From a virus: a stretch of DNA of 27,111 bases. Below are positions 5,718-12,626 of the stretch, piece by piece (positions within the stretch are counted from its first letter, which is position 1; every line of letters begins with the position of its first letter). A model generated the notes under the pieces. That model was not told the DNA's origin. It saw nothing but the letters and a program-made list of their open reading frames with translations, and ran no database searches. The stretch is from positions 1-27,111 of the IMG/VR virus record IMGVR_UViG_3300042452_000558, one strand, 5' to 3'. Position numbers and translations under genes: made by a program.

Positions 5718-6586
5718 AGATTGAGCCGTCTTTCTGCGATCACTGGAAAACAAAGCGCCTGCACCGCATCTGCGGGGCCGAGGCGGTCTTGGGCCTGCTC
5801 CGCTTGTGGGGGCAGGCCAAGATACGCCGCGAATACACGGGCCTTGTCCTTAACCCGACTAAGCTGGCCGCGATCATGGAATACCCCGGCGACGAATCGC
5901 TGCTCTGGGCGACCATGACCGATCCCGCCGCCCCGTGGCTGGACGGCGCGCAGGACGGCACGTGGTCGCTACACGGTTACGCCGAGCATCAAGCGCAGAT
6001 CATTCGCCTGTGGGAAATCGGAAGAAAGGGCGGCAGGCCAGCGAAAGCCGTCGTCCATTCTTCTACTAACCCTATAAATACATCCTCTTCCTCTTCCTCT
6101 TCACCTATATGCGAACCAAATGGAAACCATATGGTTTTCCAGACCCCCACCTTGGAGGAATTTATAGAGACGGGAAGGAAAGCAGGGATTGAGCGCGAGA
6201 TTGCCGAGGAAATCTGGCACGACAACGAATCCCGACCCATCACGCCTTACGGCCAATGGACGGACTATCGCGGAAACCCCATTGTGAAGTGGCAGGCGAA
6301 CATGATGGCGCGAGCCTCGCAGATTCGCGCCCGGAGGGGCAACGGGGTAGGAAGACCCAACGGGAACGGAAAAGGCGCGCCAGAGAGCGTTTGGGCCACG
6401 CAACAGCGCATTGATGCAGCGACCAAGGAAATCGAACGCATCCAAGCTAACCCATCGAACAAAGAACAGGTCGAGGACAGCTTTGACCGCCGCCTCAAAG
6501 CGCAACCGATGGCAAAGGTGCGGGCGCTGAAGGCAAGCATAAGCGAAATGCGGCAGCGCATAGCCGGGGTGGGGGTGGCGGCATGA
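5714..6586 (+). CDS. Phage replication initiator / replisome organiser
   Basis: A 290-residue protein with the architecture of phage replication initiation proteins. The N-terminal domain (about 1-100) resembles a winged helix and ends in the common LWEIGRKGGRPAK motif. A Ser-rich linker follows (about 115-130). A DnaT/replisome-organiser-like C-terminal domain contains TLEEFIETGRKAGIEREIAE and ITPYGQWTDYRGNPIVKWQA. The tail is charged helix. By analogy with lambda O, the origin may lie inside the gene where the linker is encoded (AT-rich repeats and a palindrome at 6065-6140). No helicase or helicase loader is seen nearby. ATGA overlaps occur on both sides. Confidence 0.72.
   Translation: MKIEPSFCDHWKTKRLHRICGAEAVLGLLRLWGQAKIRREYTGLVLNPTKLAAIMEYPGDESLLWATMTDPAAPWLDGAQDGTWSLHGYAEHQAQIIRLWEIGRKGGRPAKAVVHSSTNPINTSSSSSSSPICEPNGNHMVFQTPTLEEFIETGRKAGIEREIAEEIWHDNESRPITPYGQWTDYRGNPIVKWQANMMARASQIRARRGNGVGRPNGNGKGAPESVWATQQRIDAATKEIERIQANPSNKEQVEDSFDRRLKAQPMAKVRALKASISEMRQRIAGVGVAA
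6065..6140. other. Candidate replication origin inside the initiator gene
   Basis: This patch is more AT-rich than its surroundings. It holds a polypyrimidine run with CCTCTT repeated (6081-6100) and a 14-bp perfect palindrome AAACCATATGGTTT at 6124-6137. It coincides with the low-complexity Ser linker of the initiator, the position of ori in lambda O. No clear iterons were found. Confidence 0.35.
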
Positions 6587-7119
6587 GCGAAACCCTTCGC
6601 CCCTTCCGCCTCGCAACGCTCATGGAGGCCGTCAAGGTTGCCGAGCTTCGCTATCTGGAAGCGCGGGTTGGCGGGATGAACAACGCCACGACCTACCAAA
6701 GCGATTTCGTCGAAGTCATGTCACGTGACGTTGGCGGCATCCTTGCCGAGTTAGTTGTCGGGCGAAAGTTCAGCCGCACATTCCTCCCGGCGATCAATAC
6801 GTTTCACAATCAAGCGGACGTAGGCGAGGACATCGAAGTGCGGTCAACCCCGCACCTTAACGGGAGCTTGATCCTGCGGGATAATGACGATCCGGGGCGG
6901 CGGTATGTGCTGGTCATCTGCGACCCCATGACGGGGTTTGAGGTCAAGGGCTGGTGCTACGGAATCGAAGCCATGACGGACGAGTGGCACATGAAAGGCG
7001 AGGGACGCCCGCATTGGCGCTACAAGGGGCCGCTTAGGGCTTTTTCCACGCTGACGCTGGAACGACCCAAGGACGCACCGACCAACGCCGATACGGCCAG
7101 CGCGGAGTATTCGTGGTGA
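6583..7119 (+). CDS. Phage protein with PD-(D/E)XK-like core (putative)
   Basis: A 178-residue protein of a type often seen near phage replication genes. It has an AELVVGR helix (Glu56), then Asn-rich strands and ADVGEDIEVRSTPHLNGSLI (Asp79, Glu85, Arg87). RDNDDPGRRYVLVICDPMTG follows. The order Glu ... Asp ... Glu-x-Arg resembles a PD-(D/E)XK nuclease core in which the catalytic Lys is replaced by Arg, so activity is doubtful. It is coupled to the initiator by ATGA (6583-6586). The nuclease assignment is an inference from motif spacing. Confidence 0.5.
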   Translation: MSETLRPFRLATLMEAVKVAELRYLEARVGGMNNATTYQSDFVEVMSRDVGGILAELVVGRKFSRTFLPAINTFHNQADVGEDIEVRSTPHLNGSLILRDNDDPGRRYVLVICDPMTGFEVKGWCYGIEAMTDEWHMKGEGRPHWRYKGPLRAFSTLTLERPKDAPTNADTASAEYSW

Positions 7120-7304
7120 GCCAGACGCTTATGCGATGGATCGCAGACAACAACCTTGACCCGCGCCTCGTTATGAACGCGCTGCAAGATCACGGCAAAT
7201 GTTCTGACCTGTGCGTCGAGGTCGAGGACGTAGGCAATGGGGGCGAGTGCCTGCGGTGGTTATTAGGGCGGGATGTGAGGGAATATCGGAGGTCCGAGAA
7301 GTGA
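7116..7304 (+). CDS. Small hypothetical protein
   Basis: A 62-residue protein, MSQTLMRWIADNNLDPRLVM..., with three Cys (in KCSDLCVEV and GECLRW). GTG 7116 is chosen over the adjacent in-frame GTG 7113 because it gives the GTGA overlap (7116-7119) seen at other junctions of this operon. No family recognised. Confidence 0.5.
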   Translation: MSQTLMRWIADNNLDPRLVMNALQDHGKCSDLCVEVEDVGNGGECLRWLLGRDVREYRRSEK

Positions 7305-7504
7305 GCGAGGCATACAAGCAACTGCCGGGACATCAATACGCTGGCAAGACGATGGGACGGGGACACAGGCAGCGCAGTAAGATTATGAAGGCGCTGAATG
7401 GCGTAGCGTCTTTGGCCTTGATTGATGAGGTGATGCGTGAGGATAGGCAAAGGGTTTTTGCTATGGCCCCCCCGGTAAGGAATCTTTTTGAAGAGGGGAA
7501 ATAA
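7301..7504 (+). CDS. Small basic hypothetical protein
   Basis: A 67-residue protein from GTG 7301. It is basic in the middle (GKTMGRGHRQRSKIMKALNG) and acidic at the end (NLFEEGK). The GTGA overlap with the previous stop supports this start. It is the last gene of the overlap-coupled early operon; 67 non-coding bases separate it from the terminase small subunit. Unknown function. Confidence 0.5.
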   Translation: MSEAYKQLPGHQYAGKTMGRGHRQRSKIMKALNGVASLALIDEVMREDRQRVFAMAPPVRNLFEEGK

Positions 7505-7538
7505 CGGTGTTTAGGCGTCATGTATGCTGTTTTTGAGT

Positions 7539-7582
7539 GTTCACCAGCGTTTGACACGGTGAACGCGGCGAGTGAACGCCGC
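7539..7582 (+). promoter_or_regulatory. Tandem hairpins with TTTGACA in one loop and the start codon in the next
   Basis: GTTCACC (7539-7545) pairs perfectly with GGTGAAC (7558-7564). The loop between them contains TTTGACA (7550-7556). GCGGCG (7565-7570) then pairs with CGCCGC (7577-7582), with the GTG start (7572) in its loop. This leader of the small terminase gene looks like a structured translation-control element. Confidence 0.5.
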
Positions 7583-8261
7583 CGCAGTTTCAGTCAGAGC
7601 GCAAGCCAGCCACGAAAGAGTCAGCCCGTCTCTCATTCATCGCTGGAGAAAGCGCGGGATGCCCGCCGACTTGGAGGGCGGAAGCCTGTGGCGTCAACGT
7701 AACGCGGCCCGCGCCGGGAGCCGACCCGTTACAGCAACGCCGCTCGCGTCGAAGGTTGAGACGCCCGCAGCGCCCGCGCTCGTCACGATAGAGGAACCCG
7801 AAGACCCTGACGCCACCAAGCAAGCTGTCGAGCTTGCTGAGCGCCCGGAAGAAATCGTCATCGGGGAACGCTCCTGCCAAGAAACGCTTAAGGCACTGCG
7901 GTCATCGCGTCAGTATTGCCAGAGCCGCATTGCCGCCTGTCACAAGCGCGGTGACGAAGCGATGGCCCGTCAGTGGGTTCAGACACTCAACAACATCATC
8001 ATGCGACAAGCGGCGATGGAAGACCGCTTGCGCGACATCTTGGAGCGCGACGGCAAGACGATGAGCGTCGAAGCCGCCGAGCGCGCCTACCGCCAAGTCT
8101 TTACCGATCTACGCCAAAAGCTTCTTGCCGCACCCGCCGCCCTGTCCGCGCAACTGAACCCGAACGACCCGATCCACGCTCAAGGGATCATGGAGAACTG
8201 GATCAGAATGCTTTTCAAAGAAACCAACCGACCAAATGAAAACCACGCAAACACAAATTGA
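7572..8261 (+). CDS. terS: Terminase small subunit (Nu1-like DNA-binding protein)
   Basis: A 229-residue protein. The N-terminus (VSVRAQASHERVSPSLIHRW, then RKRGMPADLEGGSLWRQRNA) reads as a MerR/Nu1-type winged helix-turn-helix. A long helical region follows (CQETLKALRSSRQYCQSRIA through MEDRLRDILERD), as expected for small terminase oligomerisation. It would recognise the packaging site and hand DNA to the large subunit at 9595. The GTG start lies 15 bases after TTTGACA. The large subunit does not follow directly: a ParB-like gene and a glycosyltransferase intervene. The 3' end overlaps the ParB-like gene by 26 bases. Confidence 0.7.
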   Translation: MNAAAVSVRAQASHERVSPSLIHRWRKRGMPADLEGGSLWRQRNAARAGSRPVTATPLASKVETPAAPALVTIEEPEDPDATKQAVELAERPEEIVIGERSCQETLKALRSSRQYCQSRIAACHKRGDEAMARQWVQTLNNIIMRQAAMEDRLRDILERDGKTMSVEAAERAYRQVFTDLRQKLLAAPAALSAQLNPNDPIHAQGIMENWIRMLFKETNRPNENHANTN

Positions 8262-8895
8262 GCACGTAGAAACAGAGACGCTTATACCCTACGCCCGCAA
8301 TGCGAAAAAGCATGACGCAGAGCAAGTGGCTAAAATTGCGGGAAGCATCCGGGAATTTGGATTTAACAACCCAGTGCTTATTGATCCAGAAAACGGGATC
8401 ATCGCGGGACATGGCAGAGTGATGGCCGCTCAAAAGCTTGGGCTAACGCAAGTGCCGTGCCTTCGCTTGAGCCACCTAACAGAAATACAAAAGCGCGCCT
8501 ATATCATTGCCGACAACAAGTTGGCAGAAATTGGCGGAGGATGGGACGAAGAAATGCTGAAAGTCGAGGCCATCGACCTTTGCGCAGAAGGATTTGACCT
8601 TGAGGCGTTGGGATTTACAGACGCGGAATCGGATGACTTGCTCAACGGCGAGAAGATTATAGAGGAAGCGGAGGAAAAAATAGAGCACGAGCAGTCTTTG
8701 CAGTTAGAGCCAGAAATGGAATACGTAGTGATCCTCGCTAAAACATTGGAAGAATGGGACGAGATGGTGCAGTGGTTTCAGCTAAAAAAAGTGCGGCGCG
8801 GCGGATACAAACAGGGAAGCGCGTTTGATGCCATAGGCACGGAAAGAGTCCTGACATTTGAAAGGGTCAAAAATGCTTATAGCCATACCAAGTAA
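8236..8895 (+). CDS. ParB/Srx-superfamily protein of the DNA-modification-associated type
   Basis: A 219-residue protein. Residues 13-78 form a ParB N-terminal domain: LIPYARNAKKHDAEQVAKIA, then NNPVLIDPENGIIAGHGRVM with the GHGR motif at 58-61. IIADNKLAEIGGGWD follows at 90-104, typical of ParB-like proteins beside phage methylases and base-modification enzymes. A separate C-terminal domain (about 160-215: EYVVILAKTLEEWDEMVQWF, then IGTERVLTFERV) is also seen in that phage group. These proteins are not plasmid partition factors; roles as nucleases or specificity factors have been proposed. The gene is clearly lower in G+C than its neighbours and overlaps the next gene by 23 bases. Confidence 0.8.
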   Translation: MKTTQTQIEHVETETLIPYARNAKKHDAEQVAKIAGSIREFGFNNPVLIDPENGIIAGHGRVMAAQKLGLTQVPCLRLSHLTEIQKRAYIIADNKLAEIGGGWDEEMLKVEAIDLCAEGFDLEALGFTDAESDDLLNGEKIIEEAEEKIEHEQSLQLEPEMEYVVILAKTLEEWDEMVQWFQLKKVRRGGYKQGSAFDAIGTERVLTFERVKNAYSHTK

Positions 8896-9589
8896 AGGGC
8901 GCGCGGGATTAACGACCTCGGACAAAGTGTTGCCTACAGCAACGATGTTTGTTCCAGAAGGCGAGCTGCATCAATACACAAAGACCAACAAGCACGTTGT
9001 CGGCATTCCCAATGAAGTAAGGGGAATTACTAAAACCAGAAACTGGATACTCAAGAACACCAAAGAGTCGCGGGTGGTCTTTGTTGATGATGACGTAAAA
9101 GTGTGTGGCTATACAAAGCTGTATCGAGAAAACGCAAAACAGAAGAAACTCAAGAGCGAGTCGGTATGGCGCGCGGAGTTTCACAAGCTGTTTGATATGA
9201 CCGAACAACTTGGGTGGAAAGTGTGGGGCCTTAAAACGGAAAGCGCGCTGCGGAGCGTTTACCCATACAAGCCGTTCAATTTTCGCAGCTACGTCACGGC
9301 TTCTTGCATGGGAATAATCAACGACGGAGCAATGTATTTTGACGAGGATTTCCCGGTCAAAGAGGATTACGAAATTTGCTTACGGCACGTAAAAATGCAT
9401 GGTGGCATTTTGGCCGCGCGGCATTTGCATTGGCAAAATGAACATTGGGGAACAGACGGAGGATGCAAAGACTATCGGACAATGACGATGGAAGCGGAGT
9501 GCATCAAAAAGCTGGTTGAGAAATATCCGGGGATGGTGCGGCAGATAACGCGCGGAGGGTGCGCTTATTCTATTGAGTTGAATCTGTAA
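8873..9589 (+). CDS. TET-associated-type glycosyltransferase (TAGT-like)
   Basis: A 238-residue GT-A fold enzyme. It begins MLIAIPSKGRAGLTTSDKVL, has RNWILKNTKESRVVFVDDDV (metal-binding DDD at 72-74), MYFDEDFPVKEDYEICLRHV, and HWQNEHWGTDGG. This pattern matches the TAGT family that Iyer, Aravind and co-workers described beside TET/JBP oxygenases in phages, where it is predicted to glycosylate modified bases. Low G+C (25 of 60 at 9001-9060 against 36 of 60 at 10081-10140 in the terminase) suggests the pair was acquired together. ATG 8873 is preferred over in-frame TTG 8858. The substrate is unknown: DNA base, or less likely protein. Confidence 0.78.
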   Translation: MLIAIPSKGRAGLTTSDKVLPTATMFVPEGELHQYTKTNKHVVGIPNEVRGITKTRNWILKNTKESRVVFVDDDVKVCGYTKLYRENAKQKKLKSESVWRAEFHKLFDMTEQLGWKVWGLKTESALRSVYPYKPFNFRSYVTASCMGIINDGAMYFDEDFPVKEDYEICLRHVKMHGGILAARHLHWQNEHWGTDGGCKDYRTMTMEAECIKKLVEKYPGMVRQITRGGCAYSIELNL

Positions 9590-9594
9590 GTGGC

Positions 9595-11376
9595 ATGACG
9601 CTTTGCCAACAACTTGACCGCAGCCTGCGCGATGTGTTCGCCCCCATCGACACGCGCAGCGTCTGGCAATGGGCCGAGGACGAGATCGTCCTTTCCCGCC
9701 GTCAGACCGAGACGCCGGGGCCGTATTCAACCCTGCTTACCCCCTACGTCCGCGAGCCGCTGGAATGTTTTAGCGATCCGCGAGTGACCGACCTCGCGCT
9801 TTGCTTTGGAACGCAGACCAGCAAAACGACCATCGTCATGATCGGCACAGCTTGGCGCATGAGCAACAATCCTTTCCCAACCCTTTGGGTCATGCCCACG
9901 GAAAGCATGGCGCGCTCGTTCTCCGAGAACCGATGGCAACCGATGGTCGATGACTGCCGCCCCTTGGCCGCGCTGAAGCCGCACAACACGCATCGCTACA
10001 AGACGCTGGAGCAACAGTTCAAAGACGCTACGCTTACCTTCGTCGGGTCTAACTCGCCCTCAAATCTGGCTTCGCGCCCCGCCGGGTTGCTCGTCATGGA
10101 CGAGACGGACAAGTTTGCCGAGGCCACGGAAAAGGAATCCTCTGCCGTAGCCTTGGCCGAGAATCGCACCAAGAGCTACACAAACGCGCTCCGGGTCAAG
10201 ACCTCGACACCGACCACGCCAGACGGCGAAATCTGGACGGCATTTCAATCGGGCGATCAGCGCTATTACTACGTCCCGTGTCCGCATTGCGGCGAAAAGC
10301 AACGGCTGGAGTTCTCACAGGTCAAATGGGACAAGGAGGCCAAGCTCGACGGCAGGTGGAACGAGGACGCTGTGCGCGCTTCGGCTTACTACGAGTGCGC
10401 GGCTTGCCAAGGCAAGATCACGGACGGCCACAAAACCAAGATGCTCCGCGAAGGCGAATGGCGCGCAACGAATCCCGCCGCCTCTGCGGGACGCCGCAGC
10501 TATCACCTCAACTCGCTTTATGCGCCGTGGCGATCCTGCGGCTTTGGCGAACTGGCGGCAAAGTTTTTGCAGGGCAAGGATACGCCCGCCGATTTGCAGG
10601 ACTTCAACAACTCAACGCTGGCGATTCCATACGCGCCGATTGACGTAAACGTGCGCGAGGAAAAAGTGAGGCAATGCCGGGACGTTTCGTGCGAGTGGCA
10701 AAAGATTCCGCCGCATTGTTCCGGGGATCGCTTGGCTTATTTATTCCTCGGCGCTGACCCCGGACAAAATCAGACGCATTGGGTTGTTTCCGCGATCAGC
10801 ATCACGGGGGAGATTACCCCGATTGATTGCGGCACGGTCTTGTCGCCCGAAGACCTCATCGCATTCGTGCAGGAAGATAACCCCGCGCGCCTTCGTTACC
10901 TCGACTCGGCGGGCAATGACGTTTTCATTCAGCGCGGCCTTGTCGATAGCGGATACCTGACCGAGCGCGTTTACAATGTGTGCTATGCCACGGCCCCGGT
11001 GCTGTGGCCGAGCAAGGGAAGTGACGCAGCCTTCGGCAAAGACCCAGTGCGATACACTCGCTTGCAACAACCCGAAGGCTTGGGGCTTTACACTTACATC
11101 GACCAAACGCTCAAGACGGAGTTCTACGATTGGCGAATCAATCGCCGCCGCGTTCCGCTTTTCCGTTTGCCGATCGACGCACCTGACTCGCTCATCGCGG
11201 GACTCAGCGGGCAGCAACTCATGACAAAGCGCACGGCGGGCGGGACGTTGCAAACGTGGAAGAAGTTGCCGAACGATCACTACGGGGATTGCTGCAAGCT
11301 GGCCGTGGTAAGTTGGCAAATTCTCCGAGGGAATTTCGACGCGGGCGCGGCCTCGTCAGAAGAAGTGACCCCGTAA
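9595..11376 (+). CDS. terL: Terminase large subunit, GpA family
   Basis: A 593-residue ATPase-nuclease that packages DNA into proheads. The Walker A-like loop is FGTQTSKTT (71-79) and Walker B is LLVMDE (165-170), with Thr-rich motif III near TSTPTTPDGEIW. A zinc-binding pair, CPHC (229-232) and CAAC (268-271), is characteristic of lambda gpA relatives. The nuclease domain opens with LGADPGQNQTHW (Asp388), continues with RLRYLDSAGND and ends near NDHYGDCCK. It starts six bases after the TAGT-like gene and ends before a strong terminator. The family implies cos-type packaging, but no cos site was recognised. Confidence 0.93.
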   Translation: MTLCQQLDRSLRDVFAPIDTRSVWQWAEDEIVLSRRQTETPGPYSTLLTPYVREPLECFSDPRVTDLALCFGTQTSKTTIVMIGTAWRMSNNPFPTLWVMPTESMARSFSENRWQPMVDDCRPLAALKPHNTHRYKTLEQQFKDATLTFVGSNSPSNLASRPAGLLVMDETDKFAEATEKESSAVALAENRTKSYTNALRVKTSTPTTPDGEIWTAFQSGDQRYYYVPCPHCGEKQRLEFSQVKWDKEAKLDGRWNEDAVRASAYYECAACQGKITDGHKTKMLREGEWRATNPAASAGRRSYHLNSLYAPWRSCGFGELAAKFLQGKDTPADLQDFNNSTLAIPYAPIDVNVREEKVRQCRDVSCEWQKIPPHCSGDRLAYLFLGADPGQNQTHWVVSAISITGEITPIDCGTVLSPEDLIAFVQEDNPARLRYLDSAGNDVFIQRGLVDSGYLTERVYNVCYATAPVLWPSKGSDAAFGKDPVRYTRLQQPEGLGLYTYIDQTLKTEFYDWRINRRRVPLFRLPIDAPDSLIAGLSGQQLMTKRTAGGTLQTWKKLPNDHYGDCCKLAVVSWQILRGNFDAGAASSEEVTP

Positions 11377-11377
11377 A

Positions 11378-11436
11378 CCCCTAATAAACAGGGGCTTAAA
11401 ATAGTGCAAAAAAAGTGCATTTTTTGCACCTTTTTT
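11378..11436 (+). terminator. Terminator after the terminase
   Basis: GTGCAAAAAA (11404-11413) pairs perfectly with TTTTTTGCAC (11420-11429) around loop AGTGCA, followed by C and six T. The A-run on the left arm makes it usable in both directions. A smaller hairpin, CCCCT/AGGGG (11378-11382 and 11390-11394), precedes it. Confidence 0.88.
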
Positions 11437-11438
11437 CC

Positions 11439-11467
11439 TTTACAAAGACAAGCGGTTGTCTTACATT
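11439..11467 (+). promoter_or_regulatory. Promoter with operator palindrome in the spacer
   Basis: TTTACA (11439-11444) and TACATT (11462-11467) are sigma70-like boxes 17 bases apart. A perfect inverted repeat AAGACAA-GCGG-TTGTCTT (11445-11462) fills the spacer, so a bound repressor would block RNA polymerase. The expected transcription start is within a few bases of the ATG at 11477, which predicts a leaderless or nearly leaderless mRNA. Confidence 0.6.
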
Positions 11468-11476
11468 GTCCCCGTT

Positions 11477-11791
11477 ATGAGAACACAGAACACCACAACG
11501 GGCGCGGGGATTTCTGCCGCGCGTAATACCTACAAACTGCAAGCCGAGTGCTGCGCTCGCTTGGAATCTATGGAGATTCCGATCCCGCACTACTCGCGCA
11601 TGAGCATGATGATGACGTTGGAATTTGCGCATGACGATTGCCCGCTCGACTTTGCGGCTCTTGTCGCTGCCGACAAATCCAACTTCCTCCACGATATGCT
11701 CGGCCTGTGGCGGCACGTTAGCCGCGAGACGCTAAAGATTGAGGGGTTCTTCCGCCCGCGTTTTGCGCTTCGCACCGCAGTCGCCGCCTGA
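11477..11791 (+). CDS. Hypothetical protein under an operator-controlled promoter
   Basis: A 104-residue protein, MRTQNTTTGAGISAARNTYK..., with a Met-rich stretch (HYSRMSMMMTLEFA) and an acidic centre. No family recognised. The ATG lies 9 bases after a -10-like box and is immediately followed by GAACACAGAACA (11481-11492), which encodes RTQNT. Its own terminator-isolated promoter with a palindromic operator sets it apart from the late operon; it may be a regulator or a prophage-expressed accessory gene. An in-frame upstream TTG (11456) would fall inside the operator and is rejected. Confidence 0.55.
   Translation: MRTQNTTTGAGISAARNTYKLQAECCARLESMEIPIPHYSRMSMMMTLEFAHDDCPLDFAALVAADKSNFLHDMLGLWRHVSRETLKIEGFFRPRFALRTAVAA
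11481..11492 (+). repeat. GAACACAGAACA box 4
   Basis: An exact copy, one base after the ATG at 11477, inside the first codons of the gene. Confidence 0.55.
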
Positions 11792-11799
11792 CCTCTCTC

Positions 11800-11822
11800 C
11801 CGCCCCCGCACGCCGGGGGCGG
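11800..11822 (+). terminator. GC-rich intergenic hairpin
   Basis: CCGCCCCCG (11800-11808) pairs perfectly with CGGGGGCGG (11814-11822) around CACGC. It lacks a T-run, so it is a weak terminator or mRNA stabiliser between 11791 and 11859. Confidence 0.5.
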
Positions 11823-11844
11823 CATGGGACGCCAAAAGCGAACC

Positions 11845-11856
11845 GAACACAGAACA
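11845..11856 (+). repeat. GAACACAGAACA box 5
   Basis: An exact copy ending two bases before the ATG at 11859. Confidence 0.6.
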
Positions 11857-11858
11857 CA

Positions 11859-12137
11859 ATGAACACAACATCACGCCGCCGCTCCGGTGGCATCAAGATA
11901 CCGAATCAAGACTCGCTCGCTTTAGGGCGCGTCTTTGATGACACACCCAAGGCCGTGCTCGCCGCGATTGTTTGCAGCGCGTATCGGCAGCTTGGCTTTA
12001 AGGACGAGGAACTCAAGGCCCGCATCGCCTACGAGTGGCTCGCGCTGCACCACAACGAGATCGTGGACAACCCGCCGACCAAGGCGATCCGCGACGAGGC
12101 TTGGCACTACAACCCGATGGGCGAGGAGGCCAAATGA
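11859..12137 (+). CDS. Small hypothetical protein
   Basis: A 92-residue protein, MNTTSRRRSGGIKIPNQDSL..., with a helical middle (AVLAAIVCSAYRQLGFKDEE) and HNEIVDNPPTKAIRDEAWHY near the end. No family recognised. ATG 11859 is chosen because GAACACAGAACA ends two bases upstream; longer in-frame starts run through the hairpin at 11800-11822. The stop overlaps the next ATG as ATGA. Confidence 0.55.
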   Translation: MNTTSRRRSGGIKIPNQDSLALGRVFDDTPKAVLAAIVCSAYRQLGFKDEELKARIAYEWLALHHNEIVDNPPTKAIRDEAWHYNPMGEEAK

Positions 12138-12325
12138 ACATCAACGAAATCGCCCTCGCCGCTGCGCACTTCAACGCGGCCCACGACTACGATCTCCCGT
12201 CCGCGCTCAAGCTGACCGAGATCATCATCCACCACGCGCACCTTGTGCAACTGGCCCGCATCCAAGCCGCCGATCCGCAACTTGAGTTGCCCATCGACTT
12301 AACCGCCGCCGAATCGCTAACATAG
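12134..12325 (+). CDS. Small helical hypothetical protein
   Basis: A 63-residue protein, MNINEIALAAAHFNAAHDYD..., His- and Ala-rich and largely helical. The ATGA overlap with the preceding stop (12134-12137) fixes the start. Function unknown. Confidence 0.5.
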   Translation: MNINEIALAAAHFNAAHDYDLPSALKLTEIIIHHAHLVQLARIQAADPQLELPIDLTAAESLT

Positions 12326-12332
12326 CGCCACA

Positions 12333-12557
12333 ATGAGCAAACAATCCGACATATCCAAAGCCGCCGCCGCCCTTGGCAAAAAGGGCGGGGCGGCAGGGAC
12401 GGGCAAGGCCAAAGCCCGCAGCAAAAAGCACTACAGCGAGGCGGGCAAAAAGTCCGGGGAGGTTCGCCGCCGCAACGCCGAGCTAAAGCGGCTTATGATT
12501 GAGAAGGGTGGCATCGACAAGGCATGGGCAAAAAAGCATTTGATTGTAGATAGTTGA
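12333..12557 (+). CDS. Small very basic protein with KGG motif
   Basis: A 74-residue protein with the segments ALGKKGGAAGTGKAKARSKK and YSEAGKKSGEVRRRNAELKR. Repeated Lys-Gly-Gly and basic helices suggest nucleic-acid binding, like KGG-repeat and histone-like small proteins. No Shine-Dalgarno; the ATG follows GCGCCACA. It lies among small genes between the terminase and the head genes. Confidence 0.55.
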   Translation: MSKQSDISKAAAALGKKGGAAGTGKAKARSKKHYSEAGKKSGEVRRRNAELKRLMIEKGGIDKAWAKKHLIVDS

Positions 12558-12626
12558 CGCCGGGTCATTTGACCGATTTCTGGTTTGTGGTAATCTCCGC
12601 GCCAATGAGGCAAATCCTTCTCCCGC

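Noticed and set aside
7520-7702. 60-residue open frame overlapping the small terminase start
   Set aside because: Polar low-complexity product in another frame of the terminase gene. Its ATG has no start word and it would run through the TTTGACA hairpin.
8236-8895. Plasmid or chromosome partition ParB
   Set aside because: There is no ParA gene and no central ParB helix-turn-helix domain. The motif set and neighbours match the phage modification-associated ParB-like group.
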